Positions 10,901 to 20,800 of a stretch of DNA of 64,000 nt are shown piece by piece. The notes beneath the pieces are model-generated. The model was not told the DNA's origin. It ran no database searches and worked only from the letters and a program-made list of their open reading frames with translations. Source of the DNA: Tubiluchus corallicola (taxonomy: Eukaryota > Priapulida > Priapulimorpha > Priapulimorphida > Tubiluchidae). Where the stretch lies: contig JAQGDQ010000144.1 of the NCBI GenBank assembly GCA_030141605.1, positions 434,001 to 498,000 on the forward strand, read 5' to 3'. Position numbers and translations under genes: made by a program. Within the stretch, counting starts at the first letter, position 1. Each line of letters begins with the position of its first letter.

Positions 10901-12506
10901 TCTGTGATTTCATTTTTTGTGTTACACCTAGCCTAACAAGATCTTGCAAATACAGTGTTCCCTCACTTCCAGGCCCACCCGTGATAAGTGAATTTCTGCG
11001 AAGTAGGGATGCTATACTACATTTAGTTTTTGGTGTGTATTCATCTGCCGAATAAATACACTATTTACTGTAAATGTTAATTTTTATGATTTATAATATT
11101 CTTTTAATGTTAGAATTAATATTTTTAATATATTTTTATACATTTTGTGATTTTTTATGCAAAATTCATCAAATCTATACATTACTGTACAATACGTATT
11201 ATGCATGTGCAAAAATACTTTATAGACGGAGTACCGCAAAAACCCGCGAAACAGCGCAAATACCGCAATAAATATTTTACATTAATATTTTTGAAAACCC
11301 GCGAAACCGTGATAAACGAACCGCGAAGTAGCAAGGGAACATTGTAAACAATAACTACAAAACATTATTCGATGTTTTATTAAGAATGAATGCATTATCA
11401 AGGTTATCACTCTCTTTTCCTTTGAGCGTATTGATAAATTTATATGTTAGCTCCAAGTTCCAACCCTTTTTAGCTGAATTCATTTACATAAAAGTCATTG
11501 CTGATACCAGCTGTTTGCACTATGCTACTGTCCAATGACCAGGCATGGCGGGAGCTGAAAATGGAGGCGGTCATTCCTTCCTATGTTTTCTAAGTAATTG
11601 AAAATGATAACAAAAACTTTTTGAAATGTTTTATTTCTCTCCTTTTGTAATAATTATTTCCAAAACAGGAGAGTGAGAGAAGTGAGCAAGAAATGAAGGA
11701 ATTAGCAAAAAATCAACAAGAAATTGGAGAACAGTTGGACAATGTGCATACTTCTGTGCAACAGATGCAAACCGAGTTAACACGAACAGAGGATAAGATC
11801 GATCAAATGAGCTTTACTAAGCAGAGGGTATGCATGTTTTTCACATATTTCAGAAATAATTTTAAAAGCAGAGCAGTACTAGTTATAGCAAGTAATTGAT
11901 TGGTTGACTGAAGTGGATCGAGCATGATTAATCACTGTATATGCATATTCGTAAGATACATTCTGGTTAAAGTCAATCCAGAGACTCGTTTTGTCAGCTT
12001 GATGTTACTTCAAAGTCTTCATTAATTTTCAGTGAGAATGCCTGTTGTTTGCAACTATGAACAAAAATTCTGCAATAAATGTACTGATTTTTGAATCTTG
12101 AGAAATTAATAACCACCATAATGGTTCTACTTTCAAATAAATATAGAATTACATAAACAGAACATGGTCCAATTAAAATTGCAAAATCTCAAAATCACTA
12201 TATCGTGAGAGCACACATGTGAACATATACATTATTCTCATCTTGCAGTGAAAAAAGATCAATTCTTTCTCACTTGCATTTCAGAACCTCACAGCCATAG
12301 TCAGCAAACAGCAAAAGAGCAAATACTACCAACAAATAAACGAAGGCAAATACAAATTGTTGTGCAAGGATGAAGCTGTAGTGGCAACCGAGTTTCAGCG
12401 GCAAGAGAAACGTTTGGAAGCACTCGATGACATTCTCAGCAACTTATCGCAAGAGTACTCACACGTGGCACCTCATCTAGACAAAGTCAGGGCGCAGTTG
12501 ATCTAA
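93..12506 (+). CDS. CCDC40: CCDC40, axonemal ruler coiled-coil protein (5'-partial)
   Basis: Twelve exons with matching phases: 93-196, 292-400, 794-928, 6370-6552, 7636-7881, 8360-8573, 8808-8977, 9921-10012, 10241-10361, 10646-10831, 11669-11827, 12285-12506 (stop TAA). They encode 646 residues, nearly all charged heptad-type coiled coil. Recognisable family blocks are the [15 protein letters not shown] segment in the first exon, [15 protein letters not shown] and QKKLRIEG near 8.4-8.6 kb, and [19 protein letters not shown] across the 10361/10646 junction. In animals CCDC40 with CCDC39 forms the 96-nm ruler of motile cilia and flagella that places inner dynein arms, radial spokes and the nexin-dynein complex. 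The N-terminal part lies upstream of the window (human protein about 1140 residues). The intron after 10361 uses a GC donor. The 5.4-kb intron 929-6369 holds the antisense KDSR gene and three transposons. Family assignment is confident from sequence memory. Confidence 0.88.
1259..1984. mobile_element. Tigger/pogo-type non-autonomous DNA transposon
   Basis: Terminal inverted repeats are visible: the left end reads CAATAAGTCCTCGCTTA and the right end, reverse-complemented, TAGTAAGTCCTCGCTTA. Both sides are flanked by TA (1257-1258 and 1985-1986), the target duplication of the Tc1/mariner/pogo superfamily. The interior has no transposase reading frame, so it would depend on another element. It sits in the large CCDC40 intron. 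Confidence 0.75.
2066..3205 (-). CDS. KDSR: 3-ketodihydrosphingosine reductase, intronless
   Basis: A single 379-residue open frame. It is a short-chain dehydrogenase with the cofactor loop TGGSSGIG at residues 86-93, NSAG at 168-171, catalytic serine near 220-221 (LSSQAG) and the Tyr234/Lys238 pair in YSASK. The stretches [15 protein letters not shown] and PPDTDTPGF are signatures of KDSR (FVT1), which reduces 3-ketodihydrosphingosine to dihydrosphingosine with NADPH on the cytosolic face of the ER, the second step of sphingolipid synthesis. Human KDSR is 332 residues; the excess is all N-terminal, where residues 27-72 hold three copies of a hydrophobic segment spaced 19 residues apart. The gene lies antisense inside a CCDC40 intron and has no introns in its coding part, unlike the multi-exon vertebrate gene. 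A good splice acceptor (TTTGTTTCTTTCAG) ends about 37 bases before the ATG, so a 5' UTR intron or trans-splicing is possible. Confidence 0.92.
   Translation of the reverse strand: MKSLIMGTNTVIILILLLVISLILLLFLVSPLFAVALIIVLMLTPYLVSVLFAVVLVIVIVLLLYLVSPIFAPKKMSIEGAHVLVTGGSSGIGKCVAIEAAKRGASVTLLARNQTRLAEARNEVEQHLKLNQKVTCVSVDVTKDYAHVEKAFRQAEEVVGRSVDMLINSAGYSVANRFEDIPVEDFRKMMEANYLGSVYATRAVVCNMKKNKMGRIVFLSSQAGQIGLYGYSGYSASKFALRGLAEALQMEVQPYNIYVTMSCPPDTDTPGFQRELEAGQPKETRLISEVSGLFSAKQVARTIVTDSVSGKFVSYIGVDGFLLACLTCGMSPVSTVAEALLQVCLVAVFRVIGISYHHSFARIVKDCMKEREVEKEKLQ
2990..3127 (-). repeat. 57-nt tandem repeat encoding the KDSR membrane anchor
   Basis: Inside the KDSR frame, the segments FLVSPLFA (27-34), YLVSVLFA (46-53) and YLVSPIFA (65-72) recur every 19 residues, which is 57 nt, with Leu/Ile/Val-rich stretches between them. 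Known KDSR proteins have one such segment just before the Rossmann fold. The repeat keeps the frame open. Confidence 0.8.
3555..3622. repeat. TATC and TA microsatellite
   Basis: A run of TATC units flanked by TA-rich units forms a near palindrome around position 3580, followed by a pure TA run at 3606-3621. It lies in the CCDC40 intron just upstream of KDSR. Confidence 0.8.
4330..4886 (-). mobile_element. 5S rRNA-headed SINE-like element
   Basis: Read on the minus strand, 4886-4764 is a diverged but nearly full-length 5S rRNA copy: GGCCATATCACG at the 5' end, then TCTCGTCTGATCACTGAAG, GCCTGGTTAGTACTTCGATG and GGTGCTGTAGGCTT at the 3' end. The internal pol III control region is therefore largely present. 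It continues without a break into about 430 bp of GC-rich non-5S body ending in TTTCGAGACAGAAGGATGCC, then an AT dinucleotide tail (4299-4322). 5S head, unrelated body and simple tail are the layout of SINE3-class retroposons. Extra bases inside the 5S part (GATAGGAATACC) argue against a working rRNA gene. Base composition is clearly richer in GC than its surroundings. Open frames inside it are not taken as genes. Confidence 0.7.
4887..4983. repeat. TA/TATG microsatellite
   Basis: About 95 bp of alternating ATATAC, ATATGT and TA units immediately next to the 5S end of the SINE-like element. It matches the shorter AT run at the opposite end of that element, as expected for insertion into, or tail growth from, a TA tract. 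Confidence 0.85.
5534..6340. mobile_element. Non-autonomous hAT transposon, 807 bp
   Basis: Ends are CAGTGGCGCAGC on the left and GCTGCGCCTCTT on the right, inverted with two mismatches. They are flanked by an 8-bp near-perfect target duplication, TGGCTAAG (5526-5533) against TAGCTAAG (6341-6348). Eight-base duplications and GGCG-type ends are typical of hAT elements. No transposase frame is left. It ends 29 bp before the CCDC40 exon at 6370, so it supplies sequence close to the splice branch region. Confidence 0.72.
6912..7392. mobile_element. TA-flanked MITE, 481 bp
   Basis: The left end CCGTATGTACTTATGTACAA and the reverse complement of the right end (CTGTATATACGTATGTACAA) form inverted repeats of about 25 bp. 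TA dinucleotides flank both (6910-6911 and 7393-7394). Sub-terminal copies of GTCGACTTRTAC face each other inside. No coding capacity. Best fit is a Tigger/mariner-type MITE in a CCDC40 intron. Confidence 0.7.
9278..9455. repeat. Inverted repeat carrying tRNA-like T-arm/B-box
   Basis: Left arm 9278-9322 and right arm 9408-9455 are complementary over about 45 bp with few mismatches, around an 85-bp loop. In each arm the strand reading GCGGAAGG-TCCCTGGTTCAAAT contains a pol III B-box-like motif; the left arm alone, on the minus strand, can fold CCTGG-TTCAAAT-CCAGG as a T arm. The same GTCCCTGGTTCAAAT motif recurs alone near 48564-48580. No complete tRNA cloverleaf could be built, so this looks like two facing copies of a tRNA-derived repeat. 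Confidence 0.55.
10953..11344. mobile_element. Tigger/pogo-type MITE, 392 bp
   Basis: The left end CAGTGTTCCCTCACTTCC and the reverse complement of the right end (CAATGTTCCCTTGCTACTTC) match the familiar Tigger/pogo terminal repeat. TA flanks both sides (10951-10952, 11345-11346). Near the right end, repeated ACCGCGAAAC-type words give the usual sub-terminal structure. No transposase remains. It lies in the CCDC40 intron between exons 10646-10831 and 11669-11827. Confidence 0.82.
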
Positions 12507-12764
12507 TTGTCAAGTACAGCATACGTTGCTACTGCACATTTTTGAACACACATCGTTGCAAGCATTAGTTTTACTTTGAGTCGAAATGAACACACGAATA
12601 TTGTTAACATGTGTTTCTCTGACTACATAGCTGTGCATATTATTTTGCAAATTTCTCCTGCATGTTTCTCCTCAACAGTTATAACACTATCAAATTCGCT
12701 ATGACAACATAAGACAAATTACAACATTATTCAGCAATGCCTGGAACAGTTCTTTTAGTGTTCC

Positions 12765-12877
12765 AGGCGTCAGTTTCACAAAGCTGTCACTAAGTAAACG
12801 ACGTCATTATTAATAGTTAAGTGAATGTAATAATGATGTCGTTAACTTTAGTGATGGCTTTGTGAAACCGGTCCTAG
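12765..12877. mobile_element. Foldback MITE in the CCDC40 3' UTR
   Basis: Arms of about 45 bp, 12765-12812 and 12829-12877, pair into a long hairpin: CAGTTTCACAAAGC and CACTAAGTAAACGACGTCATTA face TAATGATGTCGTTAAC and GGCTTTGTGAAACCGG. The loop is only about 15 bp. It lies between the CCDC40 stop and a poly(A) signal, so the mature transcript would carry the hairpin. Confidence 0.65.
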
Positions 12878-13007
12878 TACTTTTAGTGGAGTGTTCTGGA
12901 ACAGATAACGGTAGCATTCTTAAATATAGAAATGATTTGGATACAAAGTGTTGTAAACTAATGTGTCATGTTCAAGATTTGATTCAAATTATCTTGCAGC
13001 TCGAATC

Positions 13008-13013
13008 AATAAA
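13008..13013 (+). terminator. Candidate CCDC40 poly(A) signal
   Basis: An AATAAA hexamer 502 bp after the CCDC40 stop. It is the first canonical signal well past the stop that I noticed; usage is inferred. Confidence 0.4.
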
Positions 13014-14822
13014 GTTTATTTTGCTAATGTTTAGCAAGTTTTCCTGCGAATTTAAAAAAAAACTAAAAGCCAAAAGTTGTTTGAAAAAATTTATTTATAA
13101 ATCACTTTTTACATTATGCATTGCAAATAGTCTTTACGATTATTTAACCACAGAAATTTTTTGCAAAAAGATAATTTTCAATGATGCTAATCAAGAATCA
13201 AAGATATAGTGTTTAGCCATTCATTTACATGTAAATTACTGACAATTAGAAAGTTTCAGTAAAGTCATTTAGTACTATTTTCTTACAATCATCGAATCTA
13301 TTCTAAAAAAATGCGCATCAACTTTTTGTAAAATTAACTGTGGGTTTAAATATTTGTGTGTTATAATACAGAATTAATTTTACCTACACAGAACAGCTTC
13401 ATCACTGTCTGTCTACTAGCTGTTGCTCTTTAAGAATTGCTTCATTGTTATATAAGTTTTAAACATTTAACAATAATTAAATACAGTAACAATATTTACA
13501 ACGATGTCCCCATCTGTATCCACATTGCGTTTCATGACAAATTAGAAATTTCAAAGCAAGAAAAAGTTGCTTAGCAAACCTGTACACTGTGCCACAAATG
13601 GCAAGAAGTGCCCTGTAGTTAACACATCAACTAAAAAGCAACTCAGCATAATGCTTTTTTCTTCTAGTTTTTTACTATAAGAAAATATGTTTGTCTTTAT
13701 CTGATTACAACAATAAGCAAATAAAACATGAACAAACCACAGCAGCGGACTCACTAAAAAGAAATACATAAAACTTATAATTATAAAAGCTGTCTTTTCA
13801 GGATATGTTCAATTTCTTGTGTGAAAATTCAGCGCCACTGTAACACAAACGTTAACACTGTTTACAGTGGTTTATCTTTATGCAAATAGAAGTAGCAAAA
13901 TTTGTTATGCTAACTACGTTTTACCATTACACAAGGTATTGATATACAGCAGCCTAATGGAACAGTCTTTATTACAAAAAGCTTCAGTCTGTACTCTGTA
14001 GTGAGTTGGACATTACTGAAGTTAATGCTGGCATAATTAATAATAGCTTAGAATATCTATAAAGAAAGAGATGAGAGATGCCACTTATAACAGAGATTTG
14101 ATTTGAAGAGAACAAATAGTTGTAATGATAGCTTAGCATATCTAAACTGAGATGACTACAGCAGAGATCATGTCAGTAATTTGTATAATTATAACATTAC
14201 CTGTGGAGATAGATTTTAATAGAACAAATAAGTGTTGACTCATCAATGTCAATGTTGGAGAAAAAGCAATTGGTGCATGCAGACTGCCAAATGATGGTAT
14301 ACTTTTACCATTGTTGCTTGTTTAGAATAAAATTTCAAATAAGAAATTTTCTTATATTAAATTTACTAAATTTTCCTATTTTAAGAAATTTGAACTCTCA
14401 TAATTTTACAAAGTTTATCGTCTGTTGCATTACAGTTTTACAGCTGTAATTGCTTTTCTAACAACTGCACCATACTACCTTTAGCTGTCTCCAGTTTTAC
14501 TTTGGAAAAGTACAAGACTTGACATTCTCCTCAAGAAATAGTATGGTTGTGAGCCTTTCAAAATTTAAAATGCAGAGAGCTACCTCTACAGATTGCTACA
14601 CGAATTTGTTTTTCACATTTCAACTAACTTAGTGTGCTTAATTCACAAAAATTAGAATACCCCAACGTTACTTAAAAAAATTTACACAAATATTACCTAA
14701 AATTGAGATGTTGAATTGGACAAAAGCAAGTAAAAGTTTCCTTTAATACTAGATCATCATAAAAACAATGACAGAGCTGCTGTAGTTGTGTATTATTTGT
14801 ATAAAACCCTGCAATAGCAAGA
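13014..14822. other. Convergent 3' spacer between CCDC40 and MGRN1
   Basis: About 1.8 kb of AT-rich sequence without a credible coding exon. The part nearest 14822 is probably MGRN1 3' UTR; a minus-strand AATAAA (TTTATT at 13968-13973) is one candidate end for that transcript. Short open frames here show no family motif. Confidence 0.4.
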
Positions 14823-17800
14823 TCACAGCATGGCAGACTTAACTGAATTTGTGAGGGTTTCCGTACTACCCACATCTGTCTTTTCTTCTTCCTCAAGAAG
14901 CTGCGCTGTACTGCTAGAAGATTCGTAACTCTCACCACTCACCTGGAAAATTTTAGATTTGGGTTACCATAGTGTAAAAATAAAAAATTAATATTACCCG
15001 TGCTTTAGCCAGGGAGTTGAACTGCAAAACCACGATAAACAACTGACTTACGGTAAACTGTCTCGAACTTATTACTCTTGAAAAATTTGAATGACAATAT
15101 AAAATTATAATAATATCGTAGAATTGTAAATTTGTGATCTTTAGCTATTTACAGTAGGCAAAACTTGAAATTACTTCTCTGCATTTTAGGGCACTAAGAT
15201 GCGAATTTACAAAGAATTAATTAAAATTAAATTCAGTACTATATTTCTTTCCAGCAAGAACTTAATCAGGGAAAAAAAGTTTTGTAATGCGTCTACCATA
15301 AATATTCGTGCATTAATGTCACATAACACAACAAATGAAGGTACAAAATGAAATGATAAGTAACTTTTCATTATTACCTGATCTAAGTTATCCTCAACTG
15401 CAAGTTGTCCTGCACGACAATTACCATCCCGTGATTGTTCTTGTGCTGATTCGGATATTTCTTCAGCTAAAAAGAAATTAGAGATATTGAAAAACTACCA
15501 CATAAAACCAATGTAATTGCTCAAATCTGATATTCTTGACATGCTATGCTGACTTTTAATAATGTAAAAAATTACATGTAGAAGCAGAATCATAAGAAGC
15601 TGTTAACTTTTCTAAATACAATGCAAAAAAGGTAAATTGTTTTATTAGTTTGCATGTTCCCACCCAGAATAATAATCTCTGAAGTAGCTAATTATCTGTA
15701 CCTGCTTCCACCTCCTCGTGATCACTTTCTCCAGCCTCCTGCTCCTCCTCTTCTTTTGCAGGTAACTCCTCAGTTGCATCACAATCTGGCTGGTCATTCA
15801 CAACTTCATCTGTTGTGGGAGAGCCAGTAACAACGTATTTAGCTCTAGAACCCTGTAATACGACATGTAATCATTTAGTTATTACAAATGCAATCACATT
15901 ATCAAGCCCATCAACATGAGACTGCACCTTTTTTAATGTGCTGGTTGTACCAAAGCTGACTGTGCAGTGAGACAAATGTATTCCAGTAAATATATGACAA
16001 ATTGAGTTGTGAGTAAACCTATTTACAGACACAAACATACATGTTATTTCGCATTTTTGGCAGAGAAATAAAACACATGAATTAAATCACATTTCTTTTC
16101 ACTTTGTATCATTTTCTCAGTAAACTTCAGAATTGTTTTCTGATTTTGGCAACCAATTATGTCAAACTGATTTTTGAGTACATGGTGTGTGCTTCCCAGT
16201 CGAAGTTAAATAGCCAAAGCTGGTCATTTGGTATGTGAATGCCAAATAACTGGCTGCCTTGCCTTGATGAGTCCAGAATGTCTTGCTGCAACCACTCGCA
16301 AAACTAGACTTTGGCTTTTAATGCTGAATTCCAGCTTGCAGTCCAACAAATTATACAAAAAATAAAATCTGTTACTCTTTTTGTTACTTTAAAAATGCCT
16401 GGAATATTAGCTTTGTCAAGGAAACTTGTGGAAAGTCTACATTCAATGCAAAGCATAAAACTCACACTTGAAAAACAGGTATTTATTAGTAACTACTTAT
16501 TGTGACAGGATGAACATAATGGTTACGATGGTTGCTCTCCTGAAATCCATACCTTGTTTTTTGGTACAGTTTCATTTACTATTTCTACTCTGTCATCTTG
16601 AGGTACATATAGAACAGCGTCTTCTGTCGCACTTATGCCAATTTCAGCCGTTCTATCCTTGGTCCGAGTTTTGGCCTTCTGTTTTCCGGATTCCTTCACA
16701 GGTTTGGATGTGACACCTGTCATGATTATCTGCAAAAAATATTAAAACAATAATATTTGTGTTTAAAAGTTGGAAAATTATTTGATAATTTCGTCACTGT
16801 GTCCTAGAACACTTAATTATGACACAACATGCTATGTTGGCTTTAATGTGTATAAATTATGCTGTATACTCAACAAACAATCTATTAATAATTAATACGA
16901 TTAGTTATAATGCAAAAAATAATACCAAAAGAAGCAGAGTCATTACAAACCTCGGGTGTTTCACATTTGTTTTGAGCTGTAGCTCTCGGTACGACATCTG
17001 GGGAATTGCTCAAAACATTTCCTTCTGTTGCTGCAGGTTCATCTGATGTATCACCATGTACAACTCTGTAAAACATTTGATTTTCTAGCACAACAAGCTG
17101 AAATAGTTCTTTATACACTGAACAATGTAATTCACTCAAAGGCAGGGCCCTCTCAAAGACATGGCCAAAGAAATGAGCACATTAACAAGAATATGTTAAT
17201 ATGTTATCCATGTTTAATGAAGAATTAATAGTAATAATAAAATATACTTCTAAAATGACCAATGACCCAGGAGAGGTATCACAGCCACAATTCTACTGTA
17301 CATACACCCTCACACCCATGTGTTACACAGCCAAGGTTTAAGCATGTTAACGCCCAAAGCAAGTATCAAACTCAAACCATTCAGAATGAAGCATGGGAAC
17401 TCTACCACTAGACTAGAAAACATGCCACAATTACAGTACAAGTAACAGTGCAATTTTGGGCACAAAGAAATTGTAAAATAGCTCAGGAATCTTAAAATTG
17501 TAACTTGTAAACAGACTTCGAACTGAACTATATGTACACTGCTACAAAATTAAATTACATCACATTATTGACTTTCAAACAAACCAAAAGTTGGGAACTC
17601 CACACAAAAAAGTCACATTTTCAATACCAAAAATATTCCAGTGGTTAAAAACTATATCTCAATAAAATATTGAAATCCTAATTACAGAAATACTATACTT
17701 CCTAGATTACAGACTAAAAAAATTACATAATTATTAACCATACAAGTTATGTGCATAGAATAAATATTTTACACCTACCCATTCGGTACTTGTCTTCGTA

Positions 17801-20800
17801 ATAACTCTACATTGCTGTATGACGGTGGTGGTGTAATATTTCCATTTAAACCGTCCTCACATGTTAAATTAGCTGCAGGTGCTGCACTTGATGCACAGGT
17901 CGGTCCATTTAAAGCTTCTATAAGTGATATGGCTTCATATCCCGGCGGAACTCCCTCTTGATTTGCCTGTGTCAAAAACATTGAATTTTGTTCTTTATGA
18001 CATTGTCTGTAAGTCCAGGGTATTATATTATGTTCCAAATGTGTTACAAAAGAAACAGGCAAAACAGGCGAAACTAATAAACTACGAACCTATTCAAAAT
18101 TTAAACAAGAATTTGAAGTCGAGAAGTATCTTCTTTTTATACATAATCATGTACCAAGATCGAACTTCGATAAACTGCGTAACAGTTCTCACAACTTGTA
18201 TATAGAAAAAGGCCGACATTGTATATCCAAAATACCTGTTAACAATCGAATATGTAAATATTGCAATGAAGGAAAAATTGAAGATGAAATGCATTTTGTA
18301 CTTGACTGTAAAAATTATTGTGATTTAAGGTTAAATTTATTCAGTTCTATTGCGAAAATCTTTCCTGCTTTTATTATTCTACCTATGGACCAAAAATTTA
18401 TTTTGCTGTTAAGAGGTAGTTTTTTTTTAAACGACAAACTTAGTGTCAAGATATATTACTGAGTGTTTTATAAAACAAAATTTACAAAATTGAGCTTACC
18501 TGTTATTCTATTTAATGGTGTAAGATCTTCATTATGTACGATAATTCTTATGCACACTTTAAATGTATGTTACCATTTTGTAAAATGTAATTTTAATATA
18601 ATACTAGGTTCTACAGTATAAATTTGTTGGAAAATGTAATTTTAATTCTAAAATTCATTGTGTAATAAACTTTGTAAATATCTTAATATAATATAATATA
18701 ATATAATATAATATAATATAATATAATATAATATAATATAATATAATATAATATAATATAATATAATATAATATAATATAATATAATATAATATAATATA
18801 ATATAATATAATATAATATAATATAATATAATATAACATAACATAACATAATATAATATAATATAATATAATATAATATAATATAATATAATATAATTGA
18901 AATATTGTAATTGTAATTGTAAATCGTTAATAAATATTATTTCATTATACAACTGTAGTGGACCAATATCAGTTCAATCAATGTAAGTGTGAGAATAAAA
19001 CTTTAAAATCTACTAGTGCTTTCCCAAGGTTAAAAAACCCCAATGCAATAATAAAAAATTCCACTTCAGTTAAGTCAAGCGATGCGTTTTTTCAATTTCA
19101 CTACTGTGGGGTTTTTAGGTGCCCCACTTCTTGTCAATAAGATTTAATTCAGTGTTACTATAATTCAACATTCGTGTCCAATTTTCTATTTTTCTTTACT
19201 TCCCCATGTAAAATTTACACAAGAAAAGGTAGCATTAAATGATGAAGTAAATTTATAAAGAAATTACAGTCAAACCTGTTTATACCACCTGCTTTGGGAT
19301 TGCAAAAAAGTTGGTGTTACAAGTCTGGGATTGCAACGAGGTGAATTAATATATACATGTCCATATAAATATAGACATTTTGTTTTGCTTTGGGCGTTAA
19401 CACAGATCTAGGCATTTTAAAGGGATGGTTATAATGAGGTTTGGTTATACTGAGGTTTGACTGAACAAGTTCTTCTCTAACCTACGTTTTGGAATTTAAA
19501 AGTGTTTTAGGCATTCTATTTTCTACTGAAACACTATAAACAAGTAGAACTTTCAATTAAACAAGCTAAACAACATGTTAATGATAACTTTTATAAAAAT
19601 GTAAAATTTGAGGTTCTTTGAAACACTAGTTACCAGTTTATCTACAATTGCTTTAATTATTAATAAAGCTAGCAAAATCATCCTACATGTTATAATAATT
19701 TACAACAACCAAAATTCTCACAGATTAATTTTAAAATAAAATCAGCATAGTTTTGCTTTTTACTTAAAGATCTGTTCTAGATGTCATTATTAAACTTGAA
19801 AGCTACTGTTCTATAAAGCTAGAGTGAGTTTTATTAAAGTTTGCACCTTTTCAATGTTTTGTACACTTTATTAATTGTGCCAACTGTCAATAGTAACATT
19901 TTTCTTACGTATAAAGAATTTATCTGTAAAAGCAGAAAGTTAAAACACTGTGAGTGCTTCTTCAAATGTTTATGGTTCTCTCAATGTCTTAATAGGATAA
20001 TTCAAAGCAAATATTCGATAAAAAAGCAAAGTCCAGGTCCGTTCCAAAAGCGTTGAAAATTTACTACATTAAAATTCTGCATATGACATTAGTACTGTAC
20101 ATAAGTTTAAAAAACATTTTTTCTAGAAAATTTGTAAAATAAGTAGAATATTATTATGTACGAAATGAAGTAAAAAGTCAAACAACTATAGCTTAATAAC
20201 TAACGTGTTTAAGCATACCTGATTATCTTCAGATTCTGTAGGCGGCAGTGCTTGTACGTGAGCGTTAGGCGATTTCTTGCGAAGTGCTCGAATCTGAAGC
20301 AATGCCCTGAACGGCGAGCGACATATTGGACAGTTATTAGCTTGGTAACGCAGCGAATCGGCACAACAGTTACACAGACATAGATGGCGACACGGCAAGA
20401 TCAGAGTGTCACGAACTTCTGACATGCAAATGACGCATTCAGAACCATTATCATCTATTTCATCTTCATCACGCTAAAACAAAAAAGCTTAGGTAAAGCG
20501 TGAATAGAAAAGAAAATTCTGTGCAATAAAATCTTATGCAATAACAAACTAGTTATAGGAATATAAGTATATGTATGTATGTAAGTACATGTTAGGGAAA
20601 ACGTCTAATAAAACATAACATTAATTTTGCCTGTATTTGGATGAACAGATTTATGGATATATAACTTCCATAACTACAGATCCAATGACAGCACCATCGT
20701 CATCAATTAATCCACACATCAAACGAAAAGTCCTGGTATAGTGTGACTCCCATTGACAAGACATCTTTCGAATCAGGGCCGTTAGAATAAACAACAATTC

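Noticed and set aside
17340-17428. Functional tRNA gene on the minus strand
   Set aside because: A- and B-box-like words exist, but acceptor and anticodon stems do not pair; treated as a SINE head.
18648-18952. Three long minus-strand frames of Tyr-Ile-Leu repeats
   Set aside because: They are translations of the TATAA pentamer array, which is open in most frames; no gene context.
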